Source: Streptomyces sparsogenes (GTDB lineage: Bacteria; Actinomycetota; Actinomycetes; Streptomycetales; Streptomycetaceae). From it: 64,000 bases of DNA. The notes beneath the pieces were generated by a model. The model did no database searches, was not told the origin of the DNA, and saw only the letters and a program-made list of their open reading frames with translations. The position numbers and the translations under genes were made by a program. The stretch is taken from the NCBI RefSeq assembly GCF_001704635.1, contig NZ_MAXF01000100.1, positions 1 to 64,000 on the forward strand, given 5' to 3'. Below are positions 8,798-15,703 of this stretch, in pieces. Numbering within the stretch: position 1 is the first letter of the stretch; every line of letters starts with the position of its first letter.

Positions 8798-9955
8798 ATG
8801 AATGACTTCCCCGGTGCGCCCACAGGTCCCCGCGACGGTCGTCGCCTGCGCGTCCTCGCCGCCATGTCCGGCGGCGTCGACTCCGCCGTCGCGGCCGCCC
8901 GCGCGGCCGAGGCGGGCCACGACGTGACCGGCGTCCACCTCGCCCTCTCCGCGAACCCGCAGTCCTTCCGCACCGGCGCCCGCGGCTGTTGCACCATCGA
9001 GGACTCGCGCGACGCCCGCCGGGCCGCGGACATCATCGGCATCCCCTTCTACGTGTGGGACCTCGCCGAGCGCTTCCGCGAGGACGTGGTGGAGAACTTC
9101 ATCTCCGAATACGAGGCCGGGCGCACCCCCAACCCCTGCCTGCGCTGCAACGAGAAGATCAAGTTCGCGGCGCTGCTCGACAAGGCGCTCGCCCTCGGCT
9201 TCGACGCCGTCTGCACCGGCCACTACGCCACGATCGTCCACCGCGAGGACGGCACCCGCGAGCTGCACCGGGCCTCGGACATGGCCAAGGACCAGTCGTA
9301 CGTCCTCGGTGTCCTCGACGAGCGCCAGCTGGCCCACGCCATGTTCCCGCTCGGCGACACCCTCACCACCAAGGACGAGATTCGCGCGGAGGCCGAGCGG
9401 CGCGGCCTGGCCGTCGCCAAGAAGCCCGACAGCCACGACATCTGCTTCATCGCCGACGGCGACACCCAGGGTTTCCTCGCCAAGCACCTCGGCACGGCCG
9501 AGGGCGACATCGTCGACGAGGACGGCCGCAAGCTCGGCACCCACGAGGGCGCCTACGGCTTCACCATCGGCCAGCGCAAGGGCCTGCGCATCGGCCACCC
9601 CGCGCCCGACGGCAAGCCGCGCTACGTCCTGGACATCTCCCCGGTGAACAACACCGTCACCGTCGGCCCGGCCGAGGCCCTCGACGTCACCGCCCTCACC
9701 GCCATCACCCCCCGCTGGTGCGGCACCCCGCCCACCGGCCCCGCCACCTACACCGCCCAGCTGCGCGCCCACGGCGGCGAAACCGAGGTGACGGCGGAAC
9801 CCGTCGCCGGCGGACTGCGCGTCACCTTCACCACCCCGGCCCGCGGCGTGGCCCCCGGCCAGGCGATCGTGCTGTACGACGGCACCCGGGTCGTGGGCTC
9901 CGCGACCATCGCGACGACGGAACGGGTGGCGGCCCGGACGGCGTCGGTGAGCTGA
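8798..9955 (+). CDS. mnmA: tRNA 2-thiouridine(34) synthase MnmA
   Basis: Activates U34 of tRNA-Lys/Glu/Gln with ATP and inserts sulfur relayed from a cysteine desulfurase. The 385 residues carry the PP-loop AAMSGGVDSAVAA (about 22-34), the catalytic nucleophile region PNPCLRCNEKIKF, the second cysteine in SHDICFI, TGHYATI, KDQSYVL and the C-terminal beta-barrel starting GLRIGHP. ATG at 8798 follows CTGGAGGGG. The cysteine desulfurase at 5566 is the likely partner. Confidence 0.97.
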   Translation: MNDFPGAPTGPRDGRRLRVLAAMSGGVDSAVAAARAAEAGHDVTGVHLALSANPQSFRTGARGCCTIEDSRDARRAADIIGIPFYVWDLAERFREDVVENFISEYEAGRTPNPCLRCNEKIKFAALLDKALALGFDAVCTGHYATIVHREDGTRELHRASDMAKDQSYVLGVLDERQLAHAMFPLGDTLTTKDEIRAEAERRGLAVAKKPDSHDICFIADGDTQGFLAKHLGTAEGDIVDEDGRKLGTHEGAYGFTIGQRKGLRIGHPAPDGKPRYVLDISPVNNTVTVGPAEALDVTALTAITPRWCGTPPTGPATYTAQLRAHGGETEVTAEPVAGGLRVTFTTPARGVAPGQAIVLYDGTRVVGSATIATTERVAARTASVS

Positions 9956-9978
9956 GCGGACGCCTTGGCAGGCGCGCC

Positions 9979-10539
9979 TCAATAGGTGTAGAGCGCCGAG
10001 GTGTCGAGGTCGGTGCCGAGCGGTTCACCGAGCGGCACCGGCTCGCCGAAATCCGTCTCCAGCGACGCGCGGTAGTGCTCCCCGCTGGGCAGGGAGTAGA
10101 GCAGGCACTTGCCCACGATGGGGTTGACGATCAGGTAGTACGGGATGCCCGCCAGGGCGTACTTCCTGACCTTCTTCACCGTGTCGTTCTCGGGATTGGA
10201 CTCCGAGACGACCTCGGCTACGAGGATGATCTCGTCGGCGGGAAACTTTGCGAGACGTGTGCCACGGTGGGAAGAGTCGGCGACGGAGATGTCCGGCCGG
10301 AGGAGTGTCGTGCCGTGCCACCCCTCGTAGACGGTGTCGACTTCGGTCATGACACACCACTTGGAGGCGAGCTGGGCTCCGATGGCCATGACCATCTGTC
10401 CATGAGGGCTGGTAACCACGGTGCTGACGTAAACCTCTCCATCAATCATCTCGGCGTGGTAGTCCGGGAATGCCGCATCGAACTTCTCGAAGCGCCGCAT
10501 CTGCTCGGTCTGCACTGGGCTCTCCATCTGCGCCGTCAT
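9979..10539 (-). CDS. Uma2 family protein (PD-(D/E)XK nuclease fold)
   Basis: A 186-residue Uma2/DUF820 protein. The restriction-endonuclease-like core is visible as RPDISVADSS followed by EIILVAEVVSES, giving the D...E-x-V pair of this family in place of ExK. KYALAGIPYYLIVNP is the typical downstream strand-helix. These proteins are abundant in Streptomyces and cyanobacteria and their function is not known. ATG at 10539 has GAGGGGAGGG about 7 nt upstream, so the longer upstream reading frame is not used. Confidence 0.9.
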   Translation of the reverse strand: MTAQMESPVQTEQMRRFEKFDAAFPDYHAEMIDGEVYVSTVVTSPHGQMVMAIGAQLASKWCVMTEVDTVYEGWHGTTLLRPDISVADSSHRGTRLAKFPADEIILVAEVVSESNPENDTVKKVRKYALAGIPYYLIVNPIVGKCLLYSLPSGEHYRASLETDFGEPVPLGEPLGTDLDTSALYTY

Positions 10540-10784
10540 GGTGTGCCCTCCCCTCGTGTCCTGGCCTTTGCCAGGGTAGCCGTGCGTATGCGCTCCCGCA
10601 GTCGGTCGGGCCTCGGAGACATCGACCTTTCGCCGCGCGGCGCGTGCGGATCGCGTTCTCGTATCAGGCGGCATGCAGTGCTCCAGAGGTATGTCGGCAG
10701 TCCCGGCAGCGGGCGGGCGGGGCGTACGGTGAAAACGGCCCCCCAAACGGCTTCAACTGACCGCACCGTGGCAAAGTCACGCCC

Positions 10785-11390
10785 ATGTTGACCTCGACGC
10801 GTGAGCGGCGCAGACCCTTCGCCGCGGCCGCTCTCCTCCTGGGAGCCGTCATATCCCTGACCGCCTGCGGTGAGCAGCGCGGCATGGACTCGGCGGCCGG
10901 CATCCCGAACCCGCCGCCCCCGAGTTCCAGCCCGGGCTCCTCCGGCGCCTCCCCCCACGTGGAGCCCGGAGCAGGCGACGGCGCCCCGCACTACAACGAG
11001 AACAACGCCGGCCGCCTCCCCGGCGAGATGTCCGCCGACAGCGCGGAGGACGCGCGGAAGGAGGCCGACCGCATCAGACCCGTGCTCAGGCGGCTCTGGA
11101 AAGAGAAGAAGTGGGACGTCAAGAGCGTGCGCGCGGCGCTGCTCGAGTTCGGGTACGAGGAGGTGCGGACCGGGGCGGGCGGCAAGCGGCTCGGGGGGAC
11201 GCTCGACGTGCGGGGGATGGAACCACGCTTCGAGACCGACCACTACGTGACGCCGGAGGGCGCCCGGGTGGGCCTGTGGGTCCATGACGACGCCTGCGTC
11301 ACGGCCTTCGTGCAGAAGACCAACTTCGAGGTGCGCACGAACGGCCCGTACCTGGAGAGCGGCTGCTTCGAGCCGCCCTTCGCCCACTGA
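10785..11390 (+). CDS. Putative lipoprotein, unknown function
   Basis: A 201-residue exported protein with an N-terminal RERRRPF, a hydrophobic core and lipobox LTAC (lipidated Cys28), followed by a Ser/Pro/Gly-rich linker. The mature domain contains MSADSAEDARKEADRIRPVL, a basic KEKKWD helix and a C-terminal segment with two cysteines (DDACVTAF and ESGCFEPPF) that may form a disulfide outside the membrane. I do not recognise the family. Confidence 0.8.
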   Translation: MLTSTRERRRPFAAAALLLGAVISLTACGEQRGMDSAAGIPNPPPPSSSPGSSGASPHVEPGAGDGAPHYNENNAGRLPGEMSADSAEDARKEADRIRPVLRRLWKEKKWDVKSVRAALLEFGYEEVRTGAGGKRLGGTLDVRGMEPRFETDHYVTPEGARVGLWVHDDACVTAFVQKTNFEVRTNGPYLESGCFEPPFAH

Positions 11391-11435
11391 GGAAACGCGT
11401 CCAGGGCTTGCGGCCCGGGGTTGACGGGGTTAACG

Positions 11436-11453
11436 TACAACCAAATGGTTGTA
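11436..11453. promoter_or_regulatory. ArsR operator over the regulator start codon
   Basis: A perfect 8-bp palindrome TACAACCA-AA-TGGTTGTA covers the ArsR ATG (11445). A possible promoter is TTGCGG (11408-11413), 17 bp, TAACGT (11431-11436), giving a start site 1-3 nt before the ATG, so the message may be leaderless. Autorepression is the natural reading. Confidence 0.7.
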
Positions 11454-11810
11454 GATGAGCTGAGCGACGAGTCCGTGGACCGCCTGTTCCACGCGCTGGC
11501 CGACGCCACCCGCCGCAGCATCCTCCGCCGCTGTGTGCGGGGTGAGTTGTCGGTGTCGCGGCTGGCCGAGGACTACCCGATGAGCTTCGCCGCCGTGCAG
11601 AAGCACGTGGCCGTGCTGGAGCGGGCCGGCCTCGTCACCAAGCAGCGCCGTGGGAGGGAGCAGCTCGTGCGGACCGACGCCGAGGCCATAGCCCGCGCGC
11701 GGCAGGTGCTCGACGAGCTGGAGGCGACCTGGCGCGGGCGCGTGGACCGGATGGCCCGCCTGCTCGCCCAGGACCCGGAGCCGGACGACAAGACCCCGAA
11801 GGAAGGATGA
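11445..11810 (+). CDS. ArsR-family winged-helix regulator
   Basis: A 121-residue regulator with LFHALADATRRSILRRC, ELSVSRLAEDYPMSFAAVQKHVAVLERAGLV and wing residues KQRRGREQLVRT, the standard ArsR/SmtB fold without an evident metal-binding cysteine set. It precedes an SRPBCC gene, an arrangement in which the SRPBCC protein or its ligand is thought to be the signal. ATG at 11445 sits in the operator palindrome; the in-frame TTG at 11421 is rejected because it would place the promoter inside the gene. Confidence 0.92.
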   Translation: MVVDELSDESVDRLFHALADATRRSILRRCVRGELSVSRLAEDYPMSFAAVQKHVAVLERAGLVTKQRRGREQLVRTDAEAIARARQVLDELEATWRGRVDRMARLLAQDPEPDDKTPKEG

Positions 11811-11815
11811 GGCCG

Positions 11816-12301
11816 ATGAGCGTCACCCGTGTGGACAAGGACCTGGACAACCTGACCCTGACCCTGATCGCCGACTTCACCGCCCCCGTCGACCGGGTGT
11901 GGCAGCTGTGGGCCGACCCGCGGCAGCTGGAGCGCTGGTGGGGACCGCCGACCTACCCGGCCACGGTCGAGCAGTACGACCTGACCCCGGGTGGCGAGGT
12001 CACGTATTTCATGACCGGCCCGGAAGGCGACAAGCACCACGGCTGGTGGCGGGTCGCCTCGGTCAACCCGCCGACCTCCCTCGAATTCCTCGACGGGTTC
12101 GCCCACGAGGACGGAAAGCCGAACGACGAGATGCCGACCACCACCATGCGGGTCCGGCTCACCGAGCACGACGGCGGCACCCGGATGGAACTGCGCTCGG
12201 TCTTCGACTCCCGGGAGCAGATGGAGCGGATGGCCGAGATGGGCATGGTCGAGGGCCTGCGGCAGGCGGTGGGCCAGATGGACGCCCAGCTCGACGCCTG
12301 A
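11816..12301 (+). CDS. SRPBCC (AHSA1-type) protein paired with ArsR
   Basis: A 161-residue single SRPBCC domain: FTAPVDRVWQLWADPRQLERWWGPP at the start, PGGEVTYFMTGPEG, and a C-terminal helix ending EGLRQAVGQMDAQL. It shares an operon with the ArsR gene and is likely under the same operator. ATG at 11816 is chosen over the ATG at 11807 because GGAAGGA lies about 9 nt upstream of 11816 but abuts 11807. Ligand unknown. Confidence 0.9.
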   Translation: MSVTRVDKDLDNLTLTLIADFTAPVDRVWQLWADPRQLERWWGPPTYPATVEQYDLTPGGEVTYFMTGPEGDKHHGWWRVASVNPPTSLEFLDGFAHEDGKPNDEMPTTTMRVRLTEHDGGTRMELRSVFDSREQMERMAEMGMVEGLRQAVGQMDAQLDA

Positions 12302-12340
12302 CGCCGACTCGCCCCCATCCTTGCGTCTCGGGCGCAAGGG

Positions 12341-12368
12341 AGCCCCGGTGCGCGCCCGCACCGGGGCT
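12341..12368 (+). terminator. Terminator after ArsR-SRPBCC operon
   Basis: A perfect 12-bp stem AGCCCCGGTGCG / CGCACCGGGGCT with a CGCC loop, 39 nt after the SRPBCC stop, followed by TCCGTC. Confidence 0.8.
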
Positions 12369-12481
12369 TCCGTCATCACCGACCTGGCCGGGAGGCAAGC
12401 CAGGGTCTGCCCGGCGCCGGCCGGGGCCCGTTCTCTCCTGCGTCATGCCTTCGTGGTTATAACGCCATAACGGTATTCGTC

Positions 12482-12511
12482 TTGGATGTTATGAATCGCA
12501 AGGCATAGCGT
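12482..12511 (+). promoter_or_regulatory. Candidate promoter for the AOC-like gene
   Basis: TTGGAT (12482-12487), 18 bp, TAGCGT (12506-12511), in a stretch visibly richer in A+T than its surroundings. Just upstream is a small inverted repeat GTTAT/ATAAC (12456-12471). Prediction only. Confidence 0.45.
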
Positions 12512-12553
12512 CGAGGTGTTCGCACACGGAGATCGGAATGAGGAGGATTCCCC

Positions 12554-13090
12554 ATGGTCGCCAGCAGCTCAGGGTCCACCGGCGCGCAGCGGAGGGAGTG
12601 GCGGAGGAACAACCGGCGGGTGACGCTCGTCAAAACCTTCGCCGTATCGCTGGTCACCGCATTAGTCGGCGTCTGCGCAGTTGGCAGCGCAGACGCCGAT
12701 GCTCCGGGAAAGGGCCGAGTCGACGTCCTCGAACTAGAAGTTCAGAACGATCAGTACACGAATACTGATCTGGGCCCGACGGGGCCGAGCTTGGGTGACA
12801 TGTACGTCTACTCCGGCACCGCGATAAAGGACGGTCGAGCAGCCGGACGTGGGGGCGGGTCGTGCCAGGTCATTCATGCTGATGGTGAAGAACTGACGAC
12901 GCAGTGCCTGATCACGATAGAACTTGAGCGCGGCTCCCTGACGATGCAGTCGCTCTGGGTGAGCGGAACGAATGCGCTCGACATGGCCATCACCGGCGGT
13001 ACGGGCGACTTCAGCAACGCGAGGGGCACCGCGCGCTACTGGGACATCGCAACGTCGAAGGAGAGGGTGCGGGCCGAGATCCTGCGCTGA
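12554..13090 (+). CDS. Secreted allene-oxide-cyclase-barrel-like protein
   Basis: A 178-residue exported protein. A basic N-terminus (RREWRRNNRR) leads to a hydrophobic signal segment about residues 23-48. The mature part has the allene oxide cyclase/dirigent-like barrel pattern: GDMYVYSGTAIKDG, GGGSCQVI, LTTQCLITIELERGSLTMQS and the diagnostic ITGGTGDFSNARGTARYWD. Two cysteines may pair in the mature protein. Enzymatic activity is not implied; many bacterial relatives are small secreted proteins of unknown role. AGGAGG precedes the ATG at good spacing. Base composition is lower in G+C than its neighbours, which suggests acquisition. Confidence 0.8.
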   Translation: MVASSSGSTGAQRREWRRNNRRVTLVKTFAVSLVTALVGVCAVGSADADAPGKGRVDVLELEVQNDQYTNTDLGPTGPSLGDMYVYSGTAIKDGRAAGRGGGSCQVIHADGEELTTQCLITIELERGSLTMQSLWVSGTNALDMAITGGTGDFSNARGTARYWDIATSKERVRAEILR

Positions 13091-13445
13091 CCGGCGGTGG
13101 GCCGCGCGCCCCACCCGCGGTCGCGTTCGTCGCCCGGGCTCGTCCGTACGCCGGTCCGGGGCTGTCGGACCCGGACCGTCCGCGGGCCGCCGAAGCGCGC
13201 ACCGGCGATCGATGCCGCGATCCGCGAGATGGCCGGCGGGCGGCCTGCTTCGGGAGTCCGTGCCGGGCGGTCGCAGGGCGGCTATGCCGCAGGCGAGCGG
13301 TCCGGCCGAGCGGCGGGATGCGTCAACTCCGGCTGACGTTGCTCTGGCGCATCCAGCAGCCCCATCATAGGCTGTTTCGTGCGGGCTTCCCGCACGAAAG
13401 GCCGTAAGGCGGCAATCGAGGCACCGCCTCGCGAGGAGGATGGCC
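13091..13445. other. Non-coding stretch before rloA
   Basis: About 355 nt without a convincing gene; short open frames here lack ribosome sites and family resemblance. The first part is G+C-rich with an imperfect hairpin (13094-13118) that may end the AOC-like transcript. The last 80 nt hold a -10-like TAGGCT (13368-13373) and a perfect inverted repeat at 13375-13399, then GAGGAGG before rloA. Confidence 0.6.
13375..13399. promoter_or_regulatory. Perfect 11-bp inverted repeat upstream of rloA
   Basis: TTTCGTGCGGG and CCCGCACGAAA with a CTT centre, 47 nt before the RloA start and just after a -10-like TAGGCT. Position suits an operator or a leader hairpin that controls RloAB; no run of T follows, so termination is less likely. 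Confidence 0.6.
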
Positions 13446-14729
13446 GTGCTGCTCAGCTTCCGGGTGGCCAATCACCGGTCGATCCGCGACGAGCAAGAGC
13501 TTTCGCTGGTTGCGACGGAGTTCAATGAGGGCACCGGCCGAGAGACAAGTGCTCGATTCGAGGGCAAACCCGTGTCCGTACTGCCCGCGATCGGCATCTA
13601 CGGCTCAAATGCGTCGGGCAAGTCCAACGCCCTGAAAGCCCTGCGCTTCATGCGCAAAGCCGTGCTCGAGTCCTTCGCGGACTGGGCCAAGGAACCCGAT
13701 ATCCCCTTTCGCGAGCCCTTCGCGCTCGATCCCGGGGCCCGCGAGGAGACCAGCCTCTTCGAGGTCGAGCTGCTGCTGGGCCGCACCCCGACGCGCTACA
13801 CCTACGGATTCGAGATCTCCGACGAGCGGGTCGAAGCGGAATGGCTGCACGCCTACCCGTCCGGGCGCCGTCAGATCTGGTTCGACCGTGAGGCCGGGCG
13901 GCCGGAGGACGAGGGCGGCGAATTCAAATTCCCCGGTAGCGGGCTGCGGGGCCGCAAGGACGAAATCACCGGCCTCACCAGACCCAACGCCCTCTTCCTC
14001 ACGGTCGCCGCCGCTCTCAACCACCCCCAGCTCTCCGCCGTGCACCGCTGGTTCGTCGACCACTTGTGGCTGGTCACCTCCCAAGCCGACGTCCCGGCCC
14101 GGACCCGCTGGACCCGGGAGCAGCTCAGCCGCCCGGACGCGGAGGGCAAAAAGCTGCGTGATCGTCTCACGCGGCTGCTCGCCGCCGCAGACCTCGGTAT
14201 CACGGGGATGGACCGCGATCCCGACAGCGGTGAGGTGCGACTGCTGCACCGGACGCCGGACGGGGGCTCGGCCCCCCTGGACTTCTGGAATCAGGAATCT
14301 CTGGGCACTCATGCCTGGTTCGCCTTCCTCGGCCCCCTTTTCCACATCCTGGACCGTGGCGGCTCCCTGCTCGCCGATGAACTGGACTCCAGCCTGCACC
14401 CGCTACTCGCCGCGGAGGTGATCCGCCTCTTCCACGACGAGCAGGCCAACCCGCGGACCGCGCAGCTTATCTTCACCACCCACGACGCGACCCTGCTCGG
14501 CAACGCGACAGCCCAGCGCCCGCTCGACCGGGACCAGGTGTGGATCACGGTCAAGAGCAAGGGAGGGGAGACCGAGCTGTATCCCTTGACGGCAGCGAAG
14601 GCACGCCGGGACGAGCCCCTTGAGCGCCGGTATCTCCGTGGCCACTATGGAGGGATTCCCCAGCTGATCACAGGGGAGATCGCACAGGAACTGGCCCGGG
14701 TGGAAGAGGAGCTGAAGGCGACAGCGTGA
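13446..14729 (+). CDS. RloA-type AAA15 family ATPase (AbiLi-like)
   Basis: A 427-residue ABC/SMC-like ATPase of the AAA15 group, partner of RloB. Walker A is IYGSNASGKSN (about residues 52-62); Walker B is LLADELDSSLHP; the switch is FTTHDATLL. The N-terminus FRVANHRSIRDEQELSLV is typical of RloA/AbiLi proteins. In known relatives the pair is linked to type I restriction loci and to abortive phage defence. GTG at 13446 is preferred to ATG at 13440 because GAGGAGG abuts the ATG but is 6 nt from the GTG. Stop overlaps rloB (GTGA). Confidence 0.9.
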   Translation: MLLSFRVANHRSIRDEQELSLVATEFNEGTGRETSARFEGKPVSVLPAIGIYGSNASGKSNALKALRFMRKAVLESFADWAKEPDIPFREPFALDPGAREETSLFEVELLLGRTPTRYTYGFEISDERVEAEWLHAYPSGRRQIWFDREAGRPEDEGGEFKFPGSGLRGRKDEITGLTRPNALFLTVAAALNHPQLSAVHRWFVDHLWLVTSQADVPARTRWTREQLSRPDAEGKKLRDRLTRLLAAADLGITGMDRDPDSGEVRLLHRTPDGGSAPLDFWNQESLGTHAWFAFLGPLFHILDRGGSLLADELDSSLHPLLAAEVIRLFHDEQANPRTAQLIFTTHDATLLGNATAQRPLDRDQVWITVKSKGGETELYPLTAAKARRDEPLERRYLRGHYGGIPQLITGEIAQELARVEEELKATA

Positions 14730-15571
14730 GCAGGGGGCGGAAACAACAACAGGACAATGGCGGGCGGCGCAGGAGGCGCCGCGATCCGGGGGCGCCGGCC
14801 CGGTCGCCGCGTGGCCCGGTCAGCGCGTACGGGGACCGGGCCCAGCGGGTCATCTACATCGCCCACGAGGGCGAGAAGACCGAGAAGGATTACCTTCGGC
14901 TACTGGAAAGCACCTACCGCACCCGTGAGGGCAAGCGCTCCTTCAGATTCGCCCTGTTTGGAGAGGCCGGCGGCCTGCGCCCGATGGCGACGGTCGACCG
15001 GGTGCTGGAAGAGACCGAGCCGCACGACGAGAAGTGGGTCTTCTTCGACCGCGACGCGGCGGACAGCAGGGATACCGAAATCCCGCAGGCCATGCGCAAG
15101 GCCGCCAAGAACGGCGTGCAGGTGGTCCTCTCGCACCCGTCCTTCGAGCTGTGGCTGCTGCTCCACTTCCAGCTCTGGACCAGCCAGGAGAGTGGTTTCG
15201 ACAGTAAGGTCAAAGATCGGCTCCGCCAGCACAAGGACGCCAAGGGCTTTGAGGACTACGACCAGGCGTCCGGCGACCGGGGCAAGGGCATCGACGGCAA
15301 GCGGGCGGAGTCACTGCTCGCCTCTGGCCGTGTGAAAAGCGCCATCCGCAACGCACGCAAGCTGGTGAACGCGTGCCAGTACGGGCAGTGCAAGGCCGAG
15401 GCCGCCGACGAGGCCGCCGCCTCCCCCATCGACCCGGGCAAGCCCGAGACGTACGACCAGTGGACGAGGCGCAGCGGGCACGCCGGCGGATGCGAGCCAC
15501 TTAAGCGTGATCCGTCCACCGATGTGTGGCGGCTGCTCGCCGCGCTGGAGATCGACGGCGAGGACGAGTGA
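14726..15571 (+). CDS. RloB family protein (TOPRIM-like, AbiLii-like)
   Basis: A 281-residue RloB protein. After a very basic N-terminus (RRRRRRD) come HEGEKTEKDYLRLL with the conserved glutamate of the TOPRIM-like core, the acidic pair FFDRDA, and the hallmark SHPSFELWLLLHF. The acidic residues imply metal-dependent nuclease-type chemistry, which is inferred and not shown for this protein. GTG at 14726 overlaps the rloA stop by 4 nt, so the two are translated together. It stands directly upstream of hsdM, separated by the large palindrome. Confidence 0.9.
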   Translation: MSRGRKQQQDNGGRRRRRRDPGAPARSPRGPVSAYGDRAQRVIYIAHEGEKTEKDYLRLLESTYRTREGKRSFRFALFGEAGGLRPMATVDRVLEETEPHDEKWVFFDRDAADSRDTEIPQAMRKAAKNGVQVVLSHPSFELWLLLHFQLWTSQESGFDSKVKDRLRQHKDAKGFEDYDQASGDRGKGIDGKRAESLLASGRVKSAIRNARKLVNACQYGQCKAEAADEAAASPIDPGKPETYDQWTRRSGHAGGCEPLKRDPSTDVWRLLAALEIDGEDE

Positions 15572-15574
15572 GGC

Positions 15575-15640
15575 TTGCGGTGAGTATGGGACGGCGACAC
15601 GCCGAAGCGTCGGCGTGTCGCCGTCCCATACTCACCGCAA
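15575..15640. repeat. Perfect 31-bp inverted repeat with 4-nt loop
   Basis: Positions 15575-15605 are the exact reverse complement of 15610-15640; the loop is AGCG. It begins 4 nt after the rloB stop and ends 64 nt before hsdM. It would form a very stable hairpin followed by AAATC, so it acts at least as a terminator separating rloAB from hsdMS. The stem is far longer than ordinary terminators in this window (8-17 bp). Confidence 0.85.
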
Positions 15641-15703
15641 AATCTCCGCGCCCATGCGTCTAGGCTCTAGCCCAGACCCTCCGAAGCGACGAAGGAACCG
15701 TGC

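Noticed and set aside
15575..15640. CRISPR-like or tRNA-like structure in the long palindrome
   Set aside because: Single simple stem-loop without repeats, spacers or cloverleaf.
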